From Primula veris (lineage: Eukaryota; Streptophyta; Magnoliopsida; Ericales; Primulaceae), in contig OY821742.1 in assembly GCA_963682055.1 (NCBI GenBank), forward strand, positions 26,011,060 through 26,075,059: a stretch of DNA of 64,000 nt, given 5' to 3'. Below the pieces are notes generated by a model. That model did not search any database, was not told the origin of the DNA, and was given only the letters and a program-made list of their open reading frames with translations. Positions 1-12,600 of the stretch are shown piece after piece (position 1 is the stretch's first letter; the number at the start of each line of letters is the position of its first letter). The position numbers and the translations under genes are program-made.

Positions 1-536
1 TTACCATAAAATATACTTATTTTGATTCTTTGAACCCAGATCAATTTTCTAAACTTCTATTGTTAGTTTCATTGTTTGCAGATTGACAAAATATTAAGTA
101 TCATATTCATGGAAGCTTAAACAAAACTTACAGTTTCTCACACATTGGTAAATGTATGGCTTGCAACTAGCATAGTTACAGTATCGTAACTATGAGCAAG
201 GACTTTGAGTAGGTTTTGAAAAGTTAAAACTTTGTAATCCTCCAGTTGTGAAATGTAACTATTAGTTCAAGTTTTTAGACTAGATTTAACCGCGACTATC
301 CACGCCAATCTAAAAAAATATTGAAATGACAATACATGATTTTATTTTTTTAATAGCATGACCAAATAATGACTAATTCACTTAAAAAATACATGTTGAA
401 AAATGACCTTACAAAGCAAAATTTAAAGCTTGAAAATAATAAGCTTATAATGCAAAGTTCAAGAAATTAAAGTATACATATGATTCATATTTGCATGTTT
501 GGCAAACCTAAATTATCGATTCAACACACAAATAAC
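1..536. other. AT-rich intergenic DNA
   Basis: I see no gene or structured repeat here. Reading frames are short on both strands. The last 8 bases (529-536, CAAATAAC) are the left target-site duplication of the element that follows. Confidence 0.6.
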
Positions 537-1095
537 GTAGGTTGCACGTGTACTCCCAAAATTAATTTTATCAGTTCCAGTACCGGTACAATATGACATT
601 TGGAGAATTCGATACGCTATTTAGAGTACCGTTGACTTTTACCATTCGGTTATGCCATCGGTACTCATTCGATACGGCTAAAAATATAAAAATATTTTTA
701 TATTCAGAAAATTAAACTTAAATTTAATAAATATGAGAAGATAAATTTATTATAATCTGTTATAATGATTTCTAATTAAATATCATTGTTTCCTTACTAA
801 CAAAATAATGATTAATTAATTGTGTAGGGTAAGTGAATGTAAAAAAAAAAATTGTGCATAAGATTTTTCGGAATCAATCCAATATTGCCCAACCACATTC
901 TACGGTTTAGAATGCATGAATTTAACTTTCGGTTTAATTATCAATAATGGTCTTCATAAATTTAGTTAATCTATACATATATATATATTAAAATATTAGA
1001 TGTACCTCAAATGTACCATACCCTACTTTTTTCAAAAATCTCGTATTGCCGTACTTATATCGTACCGGTACGATACTTATAAACGTGCAACATAG
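537..1095. mobile_element. hAT-like MITE, 559 bp
   Basis: A non-coding element bounded by imperfect inverted ends. The left end reads GTAGGTTGCACGT and the right end, reversed, reads CTATGTTGCACGT. It is flanked by a perfect 8-bp direct repeat, CAAATAAC, at 529-536 and 1096-1103. An 8-bp duplication is the hAT signature. Further in, the two arms share palindromic GTACCGGTAC-type motifs near 579-592 and 1061-1074. With no coding capacity it is a non-autonomous MITE. The superfamily call rests on the duplication length. Confidence 0.7.
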
Positions 1096-1103
1096 CAAAT
1101 AAC

Positions 1104-2022
1104 TAACAAAAAAATTTGATCAATTCCTCTTCTACAAGAACTTGAAACATACAAAACAATTTTTGGAAAAAACAAATTAAAATGCGTTCACAAAGTGAAA
1201 CTAAAAGAACTTAATTTTGAGGCTCTCTCAACTCATTCCCTCTCCAGTATCTCCACTCTGTCTGAAATCGACAATACGTCTATGAACTAGCTAGTTGACA
1301 TGATGATGGATTATCAATCCAACATTTCTTTATAATTAGAATTTTTTTGCTCTCGAAGAAAAGCTCTAGGCCGAAGGGTTGGTTAACTAAATTGAGTATA
1401 GTTCTAGTATACATACGAGTGTTGGTGTGAATACCAAATAAATAAATAAAAAGCCTTGAACCATAAATTCAGGTTAACAAAAAACTAATTGTACTATTAT
1501 GATTAATGGTTTTGTAGCTAATAATGAGTGAAAATGTTATACATGTAATTATCTGATTGGCTAAATTTACCGATTCAACTTGTAGAATATATCACCGAAC
1601 AAACTATTTATATTTATACCGAGTTTGTCATCAGGGGTTGTCATCGTAACCCCACAATTTTCATAAATTAATTTTTTTTAGTAATGTTTTTCGAAATAAT
1701 TTATATATAATGTATTATGACAACTCCTTAAATATTTGTTTTGGCAACCGCTTTCAAAATTATATATTGTTACTGTAATAAAATATTATACATTTCTATT
1801 TGTCGCTAATAGTAGTAATTAAAAATGAAGTAACAAACAATTAAATGCATTATGACACTAACTTATATACCATGTTGATACAAGATACACATATTTGAAA
1901 ATATTAAACTATAATAACAATTATAATAACATATAGGGGTGGTTGCAAATAAAATTTAAAATAACTTTTGATAGATTGTATGTAAAGTAACTATAATGAA
2001 ATTGTGTAAAATATATTTGGTT
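1104..2022. other. AT-rich intergenic DNA
   Basis: No coding or RNA gene is visible. The sequence is AT-rich with stop codons in all frames. The last five bases (2018-2022, TGGTT) are the target duplication of the solo LTR that follows. Confidence 0.6.
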
Positions 2023-3220
2023 TGTTGAACCATGGGGTTCAATAATTGATTTTGATTATAACGTTAATTATGTTTTTAATGATTTGACGATTTCTCTATT
2101 TCGATGATATAATGCTTGTCTTTTCCAGAAAGAGAATTTGTAAATTTCAAAACGACAGAAAGATAGAGCACAGAAAAACGAAGTCACAGGTTCAAGCGGA
2201 ACCAGAATCGGAGCTAAAACGAAGAAGTTACGGGCTTTTGAAGTTTAACCAGAAAATAGAGAAAACTGAAGAACGACCGATTGACTGTACAAAAACGACC
2301 GATCGTTTTTGGTCCAAATTCTTCCAGTGAGGACGTCGAAAAAAAACGACCGATCGTTTCTCAGAAAATGACGGATCATTTTCTGAAAACGACCGATCGA
2401 CTGTAGAAAACGACCGATCGTTTTCTGCAGATTTTGAAAATAGCTTTTCAGCTTATTCTGGGAAACAGCTTAAAACCATTGGATAAAAGTCTTCAACCAC
2501 TACCAACGGTCATATACAGAAAAACAGACTTTGTTCTTCATATAAACCACCCCAAATAACTCTCCAAAGATATCCATCATATCCATTCATACATATTCAT
2601 CATCCTTAAATCTCTCCCAATCATAACCCTAAATAGCACCATTTTGGTGAAAATATTCGGAAAAGAGGGAAATAAAGGATAAAGCGATTCAAGCTCGAAC
2701 AACATCAAAGACTCACAAATTAGCTTATTTAGAAGCAATTAAAATAGTGAGTGTAGTTACATTGTTGTAACAAATTTTGTAAAGAGTAAATTTATAAACT
2801 CATTTGTGAGCGAGTGATCGGGTAGAGACTTTGTAAGCGAGTGTTGCTTAAAACCTCTAGGTCTTTTCATTCGGGATACTCATAGAGTGAGGGGGAGCTT
2901 AATCGGTCGATTAGCTCGTTAGGATTGTAATATCCGAAAGAAGATTTTTAGTGAAATACTCGGTAGTACCGAGGAGAGGACGTATGCCGTTTGCCGAACC
3001 TCTATAAATCACGGTGTCAATTTCTTCCTTAACTTTTACTTTCCGCAACTTATATTATTGTTTAATTTCTTGCTTGCGTTTGAATTGTTTAACGATTATT
3101 AACGGTTAAGGTTAGAATTGCGAAAGTTGGGTTGTTAAGTTGCCATTAAGTTTAATTAGGCGAAAAACGCTAAAAACCTTATTCACCCCTCCTCTAAGGT
3201 TTAGCCGCACGGGGCAAACA
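2023..3220 (+). mobile_element. Ty1/copia solo LTR, 1198 bp
   Basis: The segment starts TGTTGAACC and ends GGGCAAACA, so it has the TG..CA ends of an LTR. It is flanked by a perfect 5-bp duplication TGGTT (2018-2022 and 3221-3225). The 3' third looks like the transcribed end of a SIRE/Maximus-type copia LTR: a GAGGAGAGGACGTA block, then a TTCACCCCTCCTCTAAGG block near the end. That family assignment is from memory of the motif style. No primer site or coding follows, so this is an LTR left by recombination. Positions 2270-2440 contain several AAACGACCGATCG motifs built on the palindrome CGATCG. A 72-codon frame at 2112-2330 lies inside the LTR and is not treated as a gene. Confidence 0.8.
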
Positions 3221-3225
3221 TGGTT

Positions 3226-3740
3226 GTTCGTTTATATATCTATGCAAAGTGAGTATATGTAAACTTGAGTATTTAATAAAATAAGTTTGACTTTTTCGGG
3301 TTTTTAATATATTTATACTTTTATTTGTTCATATTTTTTCTTTTATAGATCGGTTTATTAATTTTACCTTTTTATACATTCGTTTCTTTATACTTATCCT
3401 TTTTATACCATTTTTTTCTTAATTTTTATTTATTTTACCTTGATTTCTAATTTTTATTTTATTTTTGGTCAATTTTTAAATGCTGAAACTTTCGGCACGT
3501 ATTGTTGAAAAAAATGTTAAAATTGACCAAAAAGGGGAATAATTTTAGAAACCGGGTGCAAAAAAGAAAATTTTAAAAATTTAGAAACCGAGTAAAAAAA
3601 AATTAGTAAAAGAAATATATAAAATCCTGCACTTCCGCTTTTTACAATTTGAAAAATATTATGTACTTCTATTTTTGCAATCTCAAATATTTGGTCCTGG
3701 TTCCGCCCTTGCATATATGTACCAAATCGTTCGTACCAGC
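3226..3740. other. T-rich intergenic DNA
   Basis: A T-rich stretch with no recognisable gene. A 65-codon minus-strand frame at 3517-3714 resembles nothing I know. Confidence 0.5.
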
Positions 3741-4540
3741 TCAGTTATAACTGAGTTTTGATAAACTACTAATTTTAGCTTGAATATTACTCTTGTTTTT
3801 CACTGAACTAGTATCGCCTGCCGTGTGCCTGAAACAACCACTATCATAATTAGAAGAGAATGTTTCTAAAGAATTAATAATAGCTCTTTTACAAGTAATT
3901 ATATCAGTATTCTTTTTCGCAACCCAAATCCATTTAGAAGGCGGCTTAACACCCTTTTTAATTTGAAAAATCCTTTTAAAATAATCTATTTCTAAGTGTC
4001 CAGATTTCTTGCAATAATGACATATTTTAGTAGTAGTTTTAGATGGCGTTTTGAAAAACTTATTCTTAATAACACGTTCAGTTGCAATTGGTGGTTTGAA
4101 AATTTTCTTAGTGATGTTTTCAGTTGCAACTGAAATCTTTTTGAGACTTACATTGAACTCCTGCTTTGCTTGTGATGACGCCTTCACATATATGTTTTTC
4201 CATTACCTGAATGGTCATCATATCCCAAACCAGTATTGTCCTCTGCATGTTTTTGAGAGGAGAGTACTTAATCCAATCTGTCAGTAGCACCTAAGTTGAG
4301 AAGCTTGATTTGTCGTTGGAATTCATTCGTCTTTTTCGTAAGTTCGGTCTTTAGCACAAGATTCTCTTCCTTCAGTTTTGAGTTCTCGTTCTTTAGATCA
4401 GATTCAGTTTTACCTCCACATTTAACCATCTTATTTACTTGCCAATACGCATACTTATACCCATCTTTAATTTGAGTCGGATCACGGAAATATCTTGTTT
4501 GCCTTATTAACTCCATTGTATCACAGAACACAAGATCCAC
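3741..4540 (-). pseudogene. Ty1/copia gag-protease fragment
   Basis: Two minus-strand frames (4540-4268 and 4187-3741), joined by frameshifts, are a decayed piece of a copia polyprotein. The upstream part is a charged, coiled-coil-like stretch ending IKLLNLGATDRLD. Between the frames, other phases read EDNTGLGYD, typical of SIRE-like gag. The downstream part carries a retroviral zinc knuckle, CHYCKKSGHLEIDY, whose last cysteine is replaced by tyrosine. It also carries a protease active-site remnant, DSGCFRHTAGD, close to the copia DSGCSRHMTGD. Reverse transcriptase and integrase are absent. It lies about 0.5 kb from the solo LTR but in opposite orientation, so the two need not belong together. 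Confidence 0.75.
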
Positions 4541-7500
4541 ACCAAGTATATCTGATGTGAGACTCTAATAGCAATTGACATAACGTTTAATCCGTAATTC
4601 TGAGTGCTGTTATGCAATTTCAGTTAGAACTAAAATATGTTTCAGTTGTGACTGAAAGTATATGGCGGAGTTGATAAATAAAACGTAAACATGAACACAA
4701 GACATTTGATGACCGAGTCCGACCGAGTCTACTCTCCGGAGCTCTTGCTCAGATTACTGATATTGAGAAAAGGTTAAATGTTTGACTTAAAACTTACAAT
4801 ACTCAGCGTATAAGCCTACCTATCACTGGCTCCTACCTCTCAACTATCAATCATAAATCTAATGTCATCCCACCATTGATATTCTCTCACCAATATTGTA
4901 TTTTTGAGACCATGCGTGTATCTCTCTATTTTGTCTTTCAATATAATTCACACACCCATTACATGAACATGTATCAACATATATACACGTCCATAGTATA
5001 TGTATTCTATTAAACATTTATCTCTAAACATATAATAAATATATAATTGAATAATATCTTATTTTTAGTCTTCAATTTCGTTACTTGTCAATCGAGTAAT
5101 ATCTTCCAATATCTTTCCCAGATCAGCATTGTACTTGTTTACTTTTTCTTCTTTAACTTGATTGGTTTTATTTCCTTATTCTTTTTTGTCTTGATTTGAC
5201 TTTTGTGCAATATCATTTTCAATATCTTTCTCCTTATAGCACATCATTATTACATGCCCATCAAATCTGAACAAATAAGATATAAAGATACAAAATATAT
5301 ATTAGCAAAATCAGCTCCAACAAAATCTGATTCGTTTCAGTCGCACTTCTCAGTTGTAACTGAAACTCGCAGCAACCTGCATTATACAAAAACTCAATAA
5401 CAAACTCTCATTAGCTCAATAAACACTTTAAGTATAAAAAATGTCAAGATTTATTTTACCAATACAATGACAATAAGGTGAGATATTTATGACCTAGAAA
5501 CTAGGACATAATAGCTTGTTATTAAATGTTACTTATTAAAATAATTTAATAAATATCAACTATATAATAGTGATGAGAATTTATAAAACAAATTATTTTT
5601 GAAATAATTAAAATACAAACTATAATTTGACAAACTAAAAACTAACGTTTCAACCTACTAAAAACTCAAATAAAAATATATAACACTAGTTGAGATTATC
5701 CTTAACTTAAATATTTATTAAAATAAATAAGTTATTACATCTAGTACTAATATATTACTGATATATATATACTTAAAATACAAATCATAATTTGATAAAA
5801 TAAAAACTAATGACCCAACATAATAAAAACCAAATAAAAATAAAGAACCATATTTGATGTTACCCTAAATTCAAAAAATATATAGTAAAGTACAAAATGA
5901 GTAGTAAATAACATCATTAAATAGTATCATTAAATATGTTTTAAATTTTCAATGACCCAAATAATTATAGTATATAACTTCACTCTCTTTACAATAAATG
6001 TTAGTTGCATAATATAGAAAATTGAACTTTTAACATATACCCCGGGGCATATGTTAGCATTTGCCATACAAACAAATGATAGATACTAAAATATAATACT
6101 ATCTATTTAAAATGATTTTTTTTAAATCAAAAAACAACTATTTTACCATTATTTTTCATGAAAAGTTTTCAAATAATGATGTGGTCTAAAATAATATTTT
6201 TTCCAAATATCATTCTTTTTTAACTTACGGTATCTTCATTTTAAAGAAAGTGTTTTTTTTTTAAAAAAGACCAGATTTAAAAGAAACATTTTTTAGCAGA
6301 AAATTAAGTCAACGCATATTTTTATTTTTTGTAAATTGAGATACATATTATGTATATGTATGTGTTTTAATATAAAATGTAGTAAAATGTATCAAATTTT
6401 TACAAGTAATTAATAAAGAGTGCAACCAAAATGAAACTCAAAACTAACTTCCATCCAATTCGGTTAGCGGCGGTATATGAAATTTGAACATTTTGATAGA
6501 TTTGTAACTCAATTATTAAATTTCATAGTCTGATATGTAAATTACTAACAATGAATAGTTTAGTACACTAAATCTATTTTGTTCTTAAATATTTCTGCAG
6601 TTAGGTTTTCTTTCGGGATTAATGAGTTGTATATATGTGTGAGTCAACGAGTGCGAGTCAACGGGTGAGTAAACCCGTAAGATGCAAAGAAAATAAAATA
6701 AAATGAGCTGTATATATATATATATATATGTGTGTTATATTTGCTTTACATGTTTCAGACAAAGAAAGTTGTTTGTCATGTTTTTTAGGAGTTTTTATCC
6801 CCACTAGTATAGGTTAATGTGAAAAATGAGAAGTATACTCCTGTATTGTTTAAACTTAAACGGGATAAATGATCACGGGTGCACACGTGCACACACAGAT
6901 GTAGAGATGCGTACAGGGGAGAAACGAATTGATTAAGGGGTTGTAAAAATTTACCTAACTACCGATTAAAGTGGAATAAAAAAAATTAATGTGTCAAATT
7001 ATTGTTTTTAACATATTTTAGTGAAAATAAATGATAAAAATTTAAAAAATCTCATAATTTTTGAAATTATAAGAGCTATCGTCGCCTCCGATAATCTGCA
7101 CTTAACTTCCTGTGGAGGTGTAAATCAAAAGTTTAGAGTTGTACATGTATCTATGCCACAGATATAGTTTAAACTTATGAAAAAGATTATTCAAACTTTA
7201 ACCAGATTAAATAAGTAAAACCAGAATATACATTATCATGTCTACCAACACTACAATTCGTCTGGAACTATTGACTTTTGGTTAATCGATCGAATACGCT
7301 TTTTTTAATACAAAACCTGTCCAAACAAATAGATTGGAGAAAAATTCCTACTATTTCATATTGAGATGTTTCAAAATAAATGTTCTATTTTTCAATTTGA
7401 TAATTAAAAAGTAATGTCTAATAAGTTTGATAGCCACATTAACTTTAATTATGTTATTTAGGAGGGCAATATTGATAGTTTATGTCTGAAGATTCCACAT

Positions 7501-8395
7501 ACTTAAAAAAAACAACTATTTTTAAGAGTGACGCTTCAAAAGGAACCGAGTGAGTATGTCATAAAAGACTATTTGAAAAATAAATAAAATGAACATTTAG
7601 TGTCTGAGAATATAATCTTAAAATATGGGTATGAATATCAAGTTACACACGTCTACACACCATTATTTTATGGGCACCGCTAGTCTCAATGCTCGTAGCA
7701 CAAATATTCCCTTAGATTTTGTGTCAGTGGTAACCACTTAATTTCTGTAAGTCGTCTAAATTAAACGTTCAAATACATGGGTTCTCTGTACCAACAAACT
7801 CCCAATAGTTCGCGTCTACTTAATGACATGTGTCTGATACTTTAATTCATATACTATTCAGGATCAGGCACAATAAATATGCATGTAACACGTCTTACCA
7901 CTGTGAAATGATCGTAAATTTGATTAAAGAGATGCATAACTTCATGAAATTTCATGCTGGAACACACGTATGCATAATATATGAAATCCATGTTATAAGT
8001 ACTATACATATGATCGAACATGTAGGCTTGCCGCTTGCCCGTGAGGATACTATTAGTAAACATTTTTTTTTTGAGATGTAACATTTTAGTAAACATTTGA
8101 TTGATATAACATTTGGTTGTCAGATAGCCTCAACTTTTAAATATAGGATTCCTCACTTAGCTTCTTGGTTAATTTCTCATTTATAATTTATAGACCAGCC
8201 ACCGGAAAATGGTCACATGCATCATCACATGAAGGTTTCAAAATTATGTGAAATATAGCTTAGTCATATCCAACCACAATAGTGTGTCACTCGCAAGTCA
8301 CAATGACACATTTGGGTTTGTGATAACCAAGTTATGATGGACAAAAAGGTCACAATTGCTAAGAATGTTATAACGCAACATTTAATAATCATATG
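4541..8395. other. Intergenic AT-rich DNA with a short direct repeat
   Basis: No gene is supported in this long stretch. Around 5610-5720 and 5775-5880 there are two diverged direct copies of a roughly 110-bp segment (ACAAACTATAATTTGA versus ACAAATCATAATTTGA, then shared AACTAA and AAATAAAAAT blocks). TA microsatellites occur at about 6710-6730. The frames at 5203-5400 and 7830-8096 are short and overlap on opposite strands with no family resemblance. Confidence 0.5.
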
Positions 8396-8653
8396 CCTTG
8401 TTTGGTTGGGTAAAATTAAGGTGAGATTGAATTTCAAATGGAGTGGATTCCATAAATAGCATGTTTGGATGGCTAAATATGGTTAGGATTATTAGTGAAA
8501 CGGGATTACAAATTACCTCGAAATCGAGTATTTACAATACCATTGGGGTGTGTTATTAGAAATTCCGGGACTACATACGAAGGATTATTCGTAATACCAC
8601 TTGTACTCATAGTACCGGGACTACGAATATCGCAACAAACAAGCCTTTAAGCC
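8396..8653. mobile_element. Tourist-like MITE candidate
   Basis: The left edge GCCTTGTTTGGTTG and the right edge CAACAAACAAGCC are inverted and imperfect copies of each other, in the style of PIF/Harbinger Tourist elements (GGCCTTGTTTGG ends). The interior is non-coding, about 250 bp, and has internal near-palindromic GGGACTACGAATA/GGGACTACATACG blocks. I could not identify a clean 3-bp target duplication, so the boundaries are approximate. Confidence 0.45.
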
Positions 8654-8795
8654 CTTAGAGTCTACATAATCACTAAAATTTATTTCCTCACCTACAATCA
8701 GGACAGTGTACATATAATTCAAATTTATTTCACCACCTACAAGCAAGACAAATTCCAAATCCAGAGCCCGCACAAATACCCCTTTCCAACCTATG

Positions 8796-9040
8796 TACTC
8801 CCTCCGCCCTCTTTAGAAATATGTGAAATTTAAAAGATTGTGTGTTAATTTATAATAATGTGCATAATAAAACAAAAAAATCAAATCATAAATTTTTGTA
8901 TATGATGTGAATGGTAGAATGATAATTTAACTTAGATTATTTTATTAAAAATAGAAAGTGATGAATTATTTAATAACGTGTTAAAATAGCTAGAATAATG
9001 ATCAATTATTTAATAAAAGAAAGTACTCCTCATTACCTCG
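8796..9040. mobile_element. Possible one-ended Stowaway MITE
   Basis: TACTCCCTCCGCCCTCTTTAG at 8794-8814 is the classic left end of a Tc1/mariner Stowaway MITE. The expected inverted right end (GGACGGAGGGAGTA) is not present before 9040. This is either a truncated copy or a chance match. Confidence is low. Confidence 0.35.
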
Positions 9041-9410
9041 TTTCCAGAAGCCAATCCTTTTCACATCATTAAATCATTTACCAAAAACAAGTACTATAGA
9101 ATACTAGAATACAAATGAGATAATCTTCTGTTCTTATGCATAAATATTTGCTAAAAGGAAGGTGAATTAAAAACAATTTCAGCTTTTTTTATGACCACCA
9201 GCTTAATGGTTGGCACGTTGATGAGTTAAATAGACCCACAAGGGGAAAAACACAGAAACAAACAAGAAAGTGATTTCTAATTCTTTCTCATCTAGGCCTT
9301 GAGCATTAAAAGTCAACAGGGACTAATTATATCGGTAACCATATTCACTTTGATTTTGACTCACCAACAAACACCACTCCATAAACAGTATCCCATTCCC
9401 CTCCTAATAT

Positions 9411-9430
9411 TTCCCTCTATAATACTTATA
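9411..9430 (+). promoter_or_regulatory. Candidate TATA box of the USP-like gene
   Basis: CTCTATAATACTTATAATG lies about 180 bp upstream of the chosen ATG at 9608. It is the best TATA-like string in the upstream region. The stretch after it is C/T/A-rich like a 5' leader. This is inference from position and sequence only. Confidence 0.35.
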
Positions 9431-9607
9431 ATGCGCACACATAAACACATTAGCATAAATGTATGTATAAAGACCATAGTTCTCTACTTTCAAAAGAGAA
9501 AAAAAATACCCTAGTTCCATATCAGAAAGGCTTTAAAGCTGAAAAGTTCTTCAAAATCACCCTCAACTTTTTTTTTTTACTTCCAACATATACTTCTGTA
9601 ACTAGAG

Positions 9608-12600
9608 ATGGATCTTGTACGAATTCGCTTGCCAGGGTTCTGGAAAGGTCGTGCCAAGGTCCGAGCCCAACCACAGCAATACAAGCAAAGCTACAACTCG
9701 GTTTACAAAAATTATGAAATGGCAGGTTTTTCCAATAACAGCATCGAGATGAACTTCAAAACTGATACCATGATCCAGCCTGAGTCGGAATCTAGAAAGG
9801 GAAGCAGAATCATGGTGGTTGTGGATTTTAGCCTCGAAGCCAAGAATGCACTTGGATGGGCACTTTCTCACACTGTGTTGGCTCGGGATATCGTATCTCT
9901 TGTTTTTGTAACAAAAAAAGGTTGGTCACGGTTATTCTGTAAATTATTTCTCCCTGATTACTAGAAGAGGTGCTCTCATTGTACTACATAATTTCTGAAA
10001 AAACGCTGAAACCGTAGATTAAATCTACGGTCTACAGTCATTGACTGTAAACCGTAGATTTAATCTACGGTTTACAGTCAATGACTGTAGACCGTAGATT
10101 TAATCTACGGTCTCTGTGTTTTCACAGATTTTTTGAAATTAAAAATTAAAATTAAAATTCTAATAATTAAAATTAAAATACTGAATATTTTTTTCAAATT
10201 AAACATGATTTTTTATTACATAAAAATGCCTTATGTTTAAAATTTGATATTTTTTTCAAGTGTATAATTTGATATTTTTTTCAAGTGTATAAGTTGATTT
10301 TTTTTCAAGTGTATAAGTTGATATTTTTTTCAAATAAGACATTTTGTTTTTTTCAAATTTAAAAACAAAATGACTTATTTTTAAAATTTTACATAAAATA
10401 AATTACGAATATTCTAACAATCTGTAAAAATAAACACAAAATTTACACAAATTTACACAAAAAAAGTTGATTTGATAAAATTTATGTTTTTGGTTCATGT
10501 TATATTTTTGTCAAGTGTATAAGTTGATATTTATTGAATCATTAACTAAATCGTCAATTTTTGTGAAGTTTTTTTGATTTGTATTTAACACTTCTATAAC
10601 GCAATATGCAAACATGAATATCAACTTATAAATTTCATAAAACAAATTTATTAAACAAAATTTACAACAAAATTAAACAAAATTTACAACAAAATTTCAT
10701 AGAACTAAATTTCATAAAACAAATTTATTAAACATTTGTTTACATCATATAAATTTACAACAAATTGGAAAAAATAGTAATTTACATAAAATTAAAAATA
10801 AAAAACTGATTATGGACTTAGGTCTATAGGTTCTTCATTTGCTTTTTTCTTTCCCGATTGCTTTTCCAGCGCCATATATAATTTGAAATTTGGTCGAAAA
10901 AGTTCCTTCCATGGCACAGCTGCCTCAGTGCGTGTTTGTTCCCACCGTGCTATAATTCCTGGCATTGGGAAGATCCCTTCTTTAGGAATAACCTGAGCAT
11001 AGTGACAACTGTTGACGAACACCATTACAGTCGGGATGTAATATGTCGTTCCCTGCGGCGGACCAGTATAAAGCGGTAAAAAAGTACTGTTCCACACGTT
11101 TACCCCTCCATTTTGATTTTCCCATAAGGACAACAATACAATTGGCATATTGTAATGAGAAGCAATTAAAAACCCATAAGACGGAAATCTCATCCATTTG
11201 TCAATAGGTGCGGGATCTGTAGGATGATAAAAATTTAAACTTGATAAAATGTAATCATACCGGTAAGCTTCAAAGTCAAGATTCTCAAACAGCTCATAAT
11301 AAACACCTTTCATTTGCTGCAGCTCTTGAAACAACTCACATCTTATCGCGTACCAATCATCTTCCCCATTCTGTTTACCCGTCGCATTTGCAAGTACCCG
11401 GAACCCACAGTTACCATCCCCACGCACATCATAAACTGTTTCGATGTAACTATGTAACATGACCCATATTTGGTCACTGTACAGGAAGGTTGGCCTATTG
11501 GGGGTGGGTTTAGGGTTCTGGTTTCGCGGCCTCCTAGTTGGGTTTACCCTTACCTCCGGTGTTTCATCCGTCTTGCCTTTACCCTTGTCCCTACTAGCAC
11601 CAACACTCTGTTCCTCCACATACTCCCATCCCGACTTATCCCTCTGACTAGATTTGTCGCCTTTTCTAGGTCTCCCCCTATTTGCTCTCACTTCGGGGTC
11701 ACTGACGGATGTTCTGGCTGGTACGGTTATCTCTCGGAGTTGTGTTTTCATACGCCGTTTTTCAACATTCGTTTTGCTAGCATAAACACTTTTAAACTCT
11801 TCTAGATCACCCTCTACCCCATAATCATCGGTGTTCCCATTATCATCAATTACGTCTAATTTTTTCCAGAATGGATGAATATATTCTAGAGGAAGAGGCT
11901 TCCCGAATAAAATATGTTCACTCATAATATGATGACAAGGTAAACCGTGAGACAATTTAAAACCGCAAGAACAATTCTCATCAGCCTGGCCACTACATTT
12001 TTTGTGTTCTTGGAATAATAAATCAAAGGCATAGTGTGTGATATACGACCTAAGATTTATAAATAGAGGCGTTTTTTCAGAATGTGGAAAATAAGACTTG
12101 CATTTATCCAACTTCGTCTTAATATTCTCAAACTGTTTTTCTAGAATTCTATTCACCTCTACCCAAACAGTTTCAAGCGTGCCAGTATTTGTGGAAAGGG
12201 ATCTTTTCAGCTTAGCATGTTGTTGTTCGGCTCGATTGCTAGTTCTGTTACCTAGATGTGTTGTGTGGTTGGTATAGCATGCAACAAACTTTTCAGCATA
12301 ATCATTTAAAAGCTTGTCTACATACTTAATCACAGCAGGGTACGATTTGTAAGAGGTATTGAAATTAGTTCGGTTATAATTGTACTCCTCTATCGACTCA
12401 GAATCAACCAATAAACCCCAATCATCTAGAAACGTTTGCCACTCCTCGTCAGGGATCTTTTTACGGCAGTTTTTCAAAACATTTTTTGCAATATGAAAAG
12501 TGCACAAAATATGATGAGAGTCGGGAAAAACAACGGATAAAGCATTTGATAAGGCCATTTCCCTGTCGGTTACAAACACCCTAGGTAGTATACACCCCTC

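Noticed and set aside
7830..8096. Two overlapping frames of about 80 aa on opposite strands
   Set aside because: Mutual shadows in AT-rich intergenic DNA, with no family resemblance or promoter.
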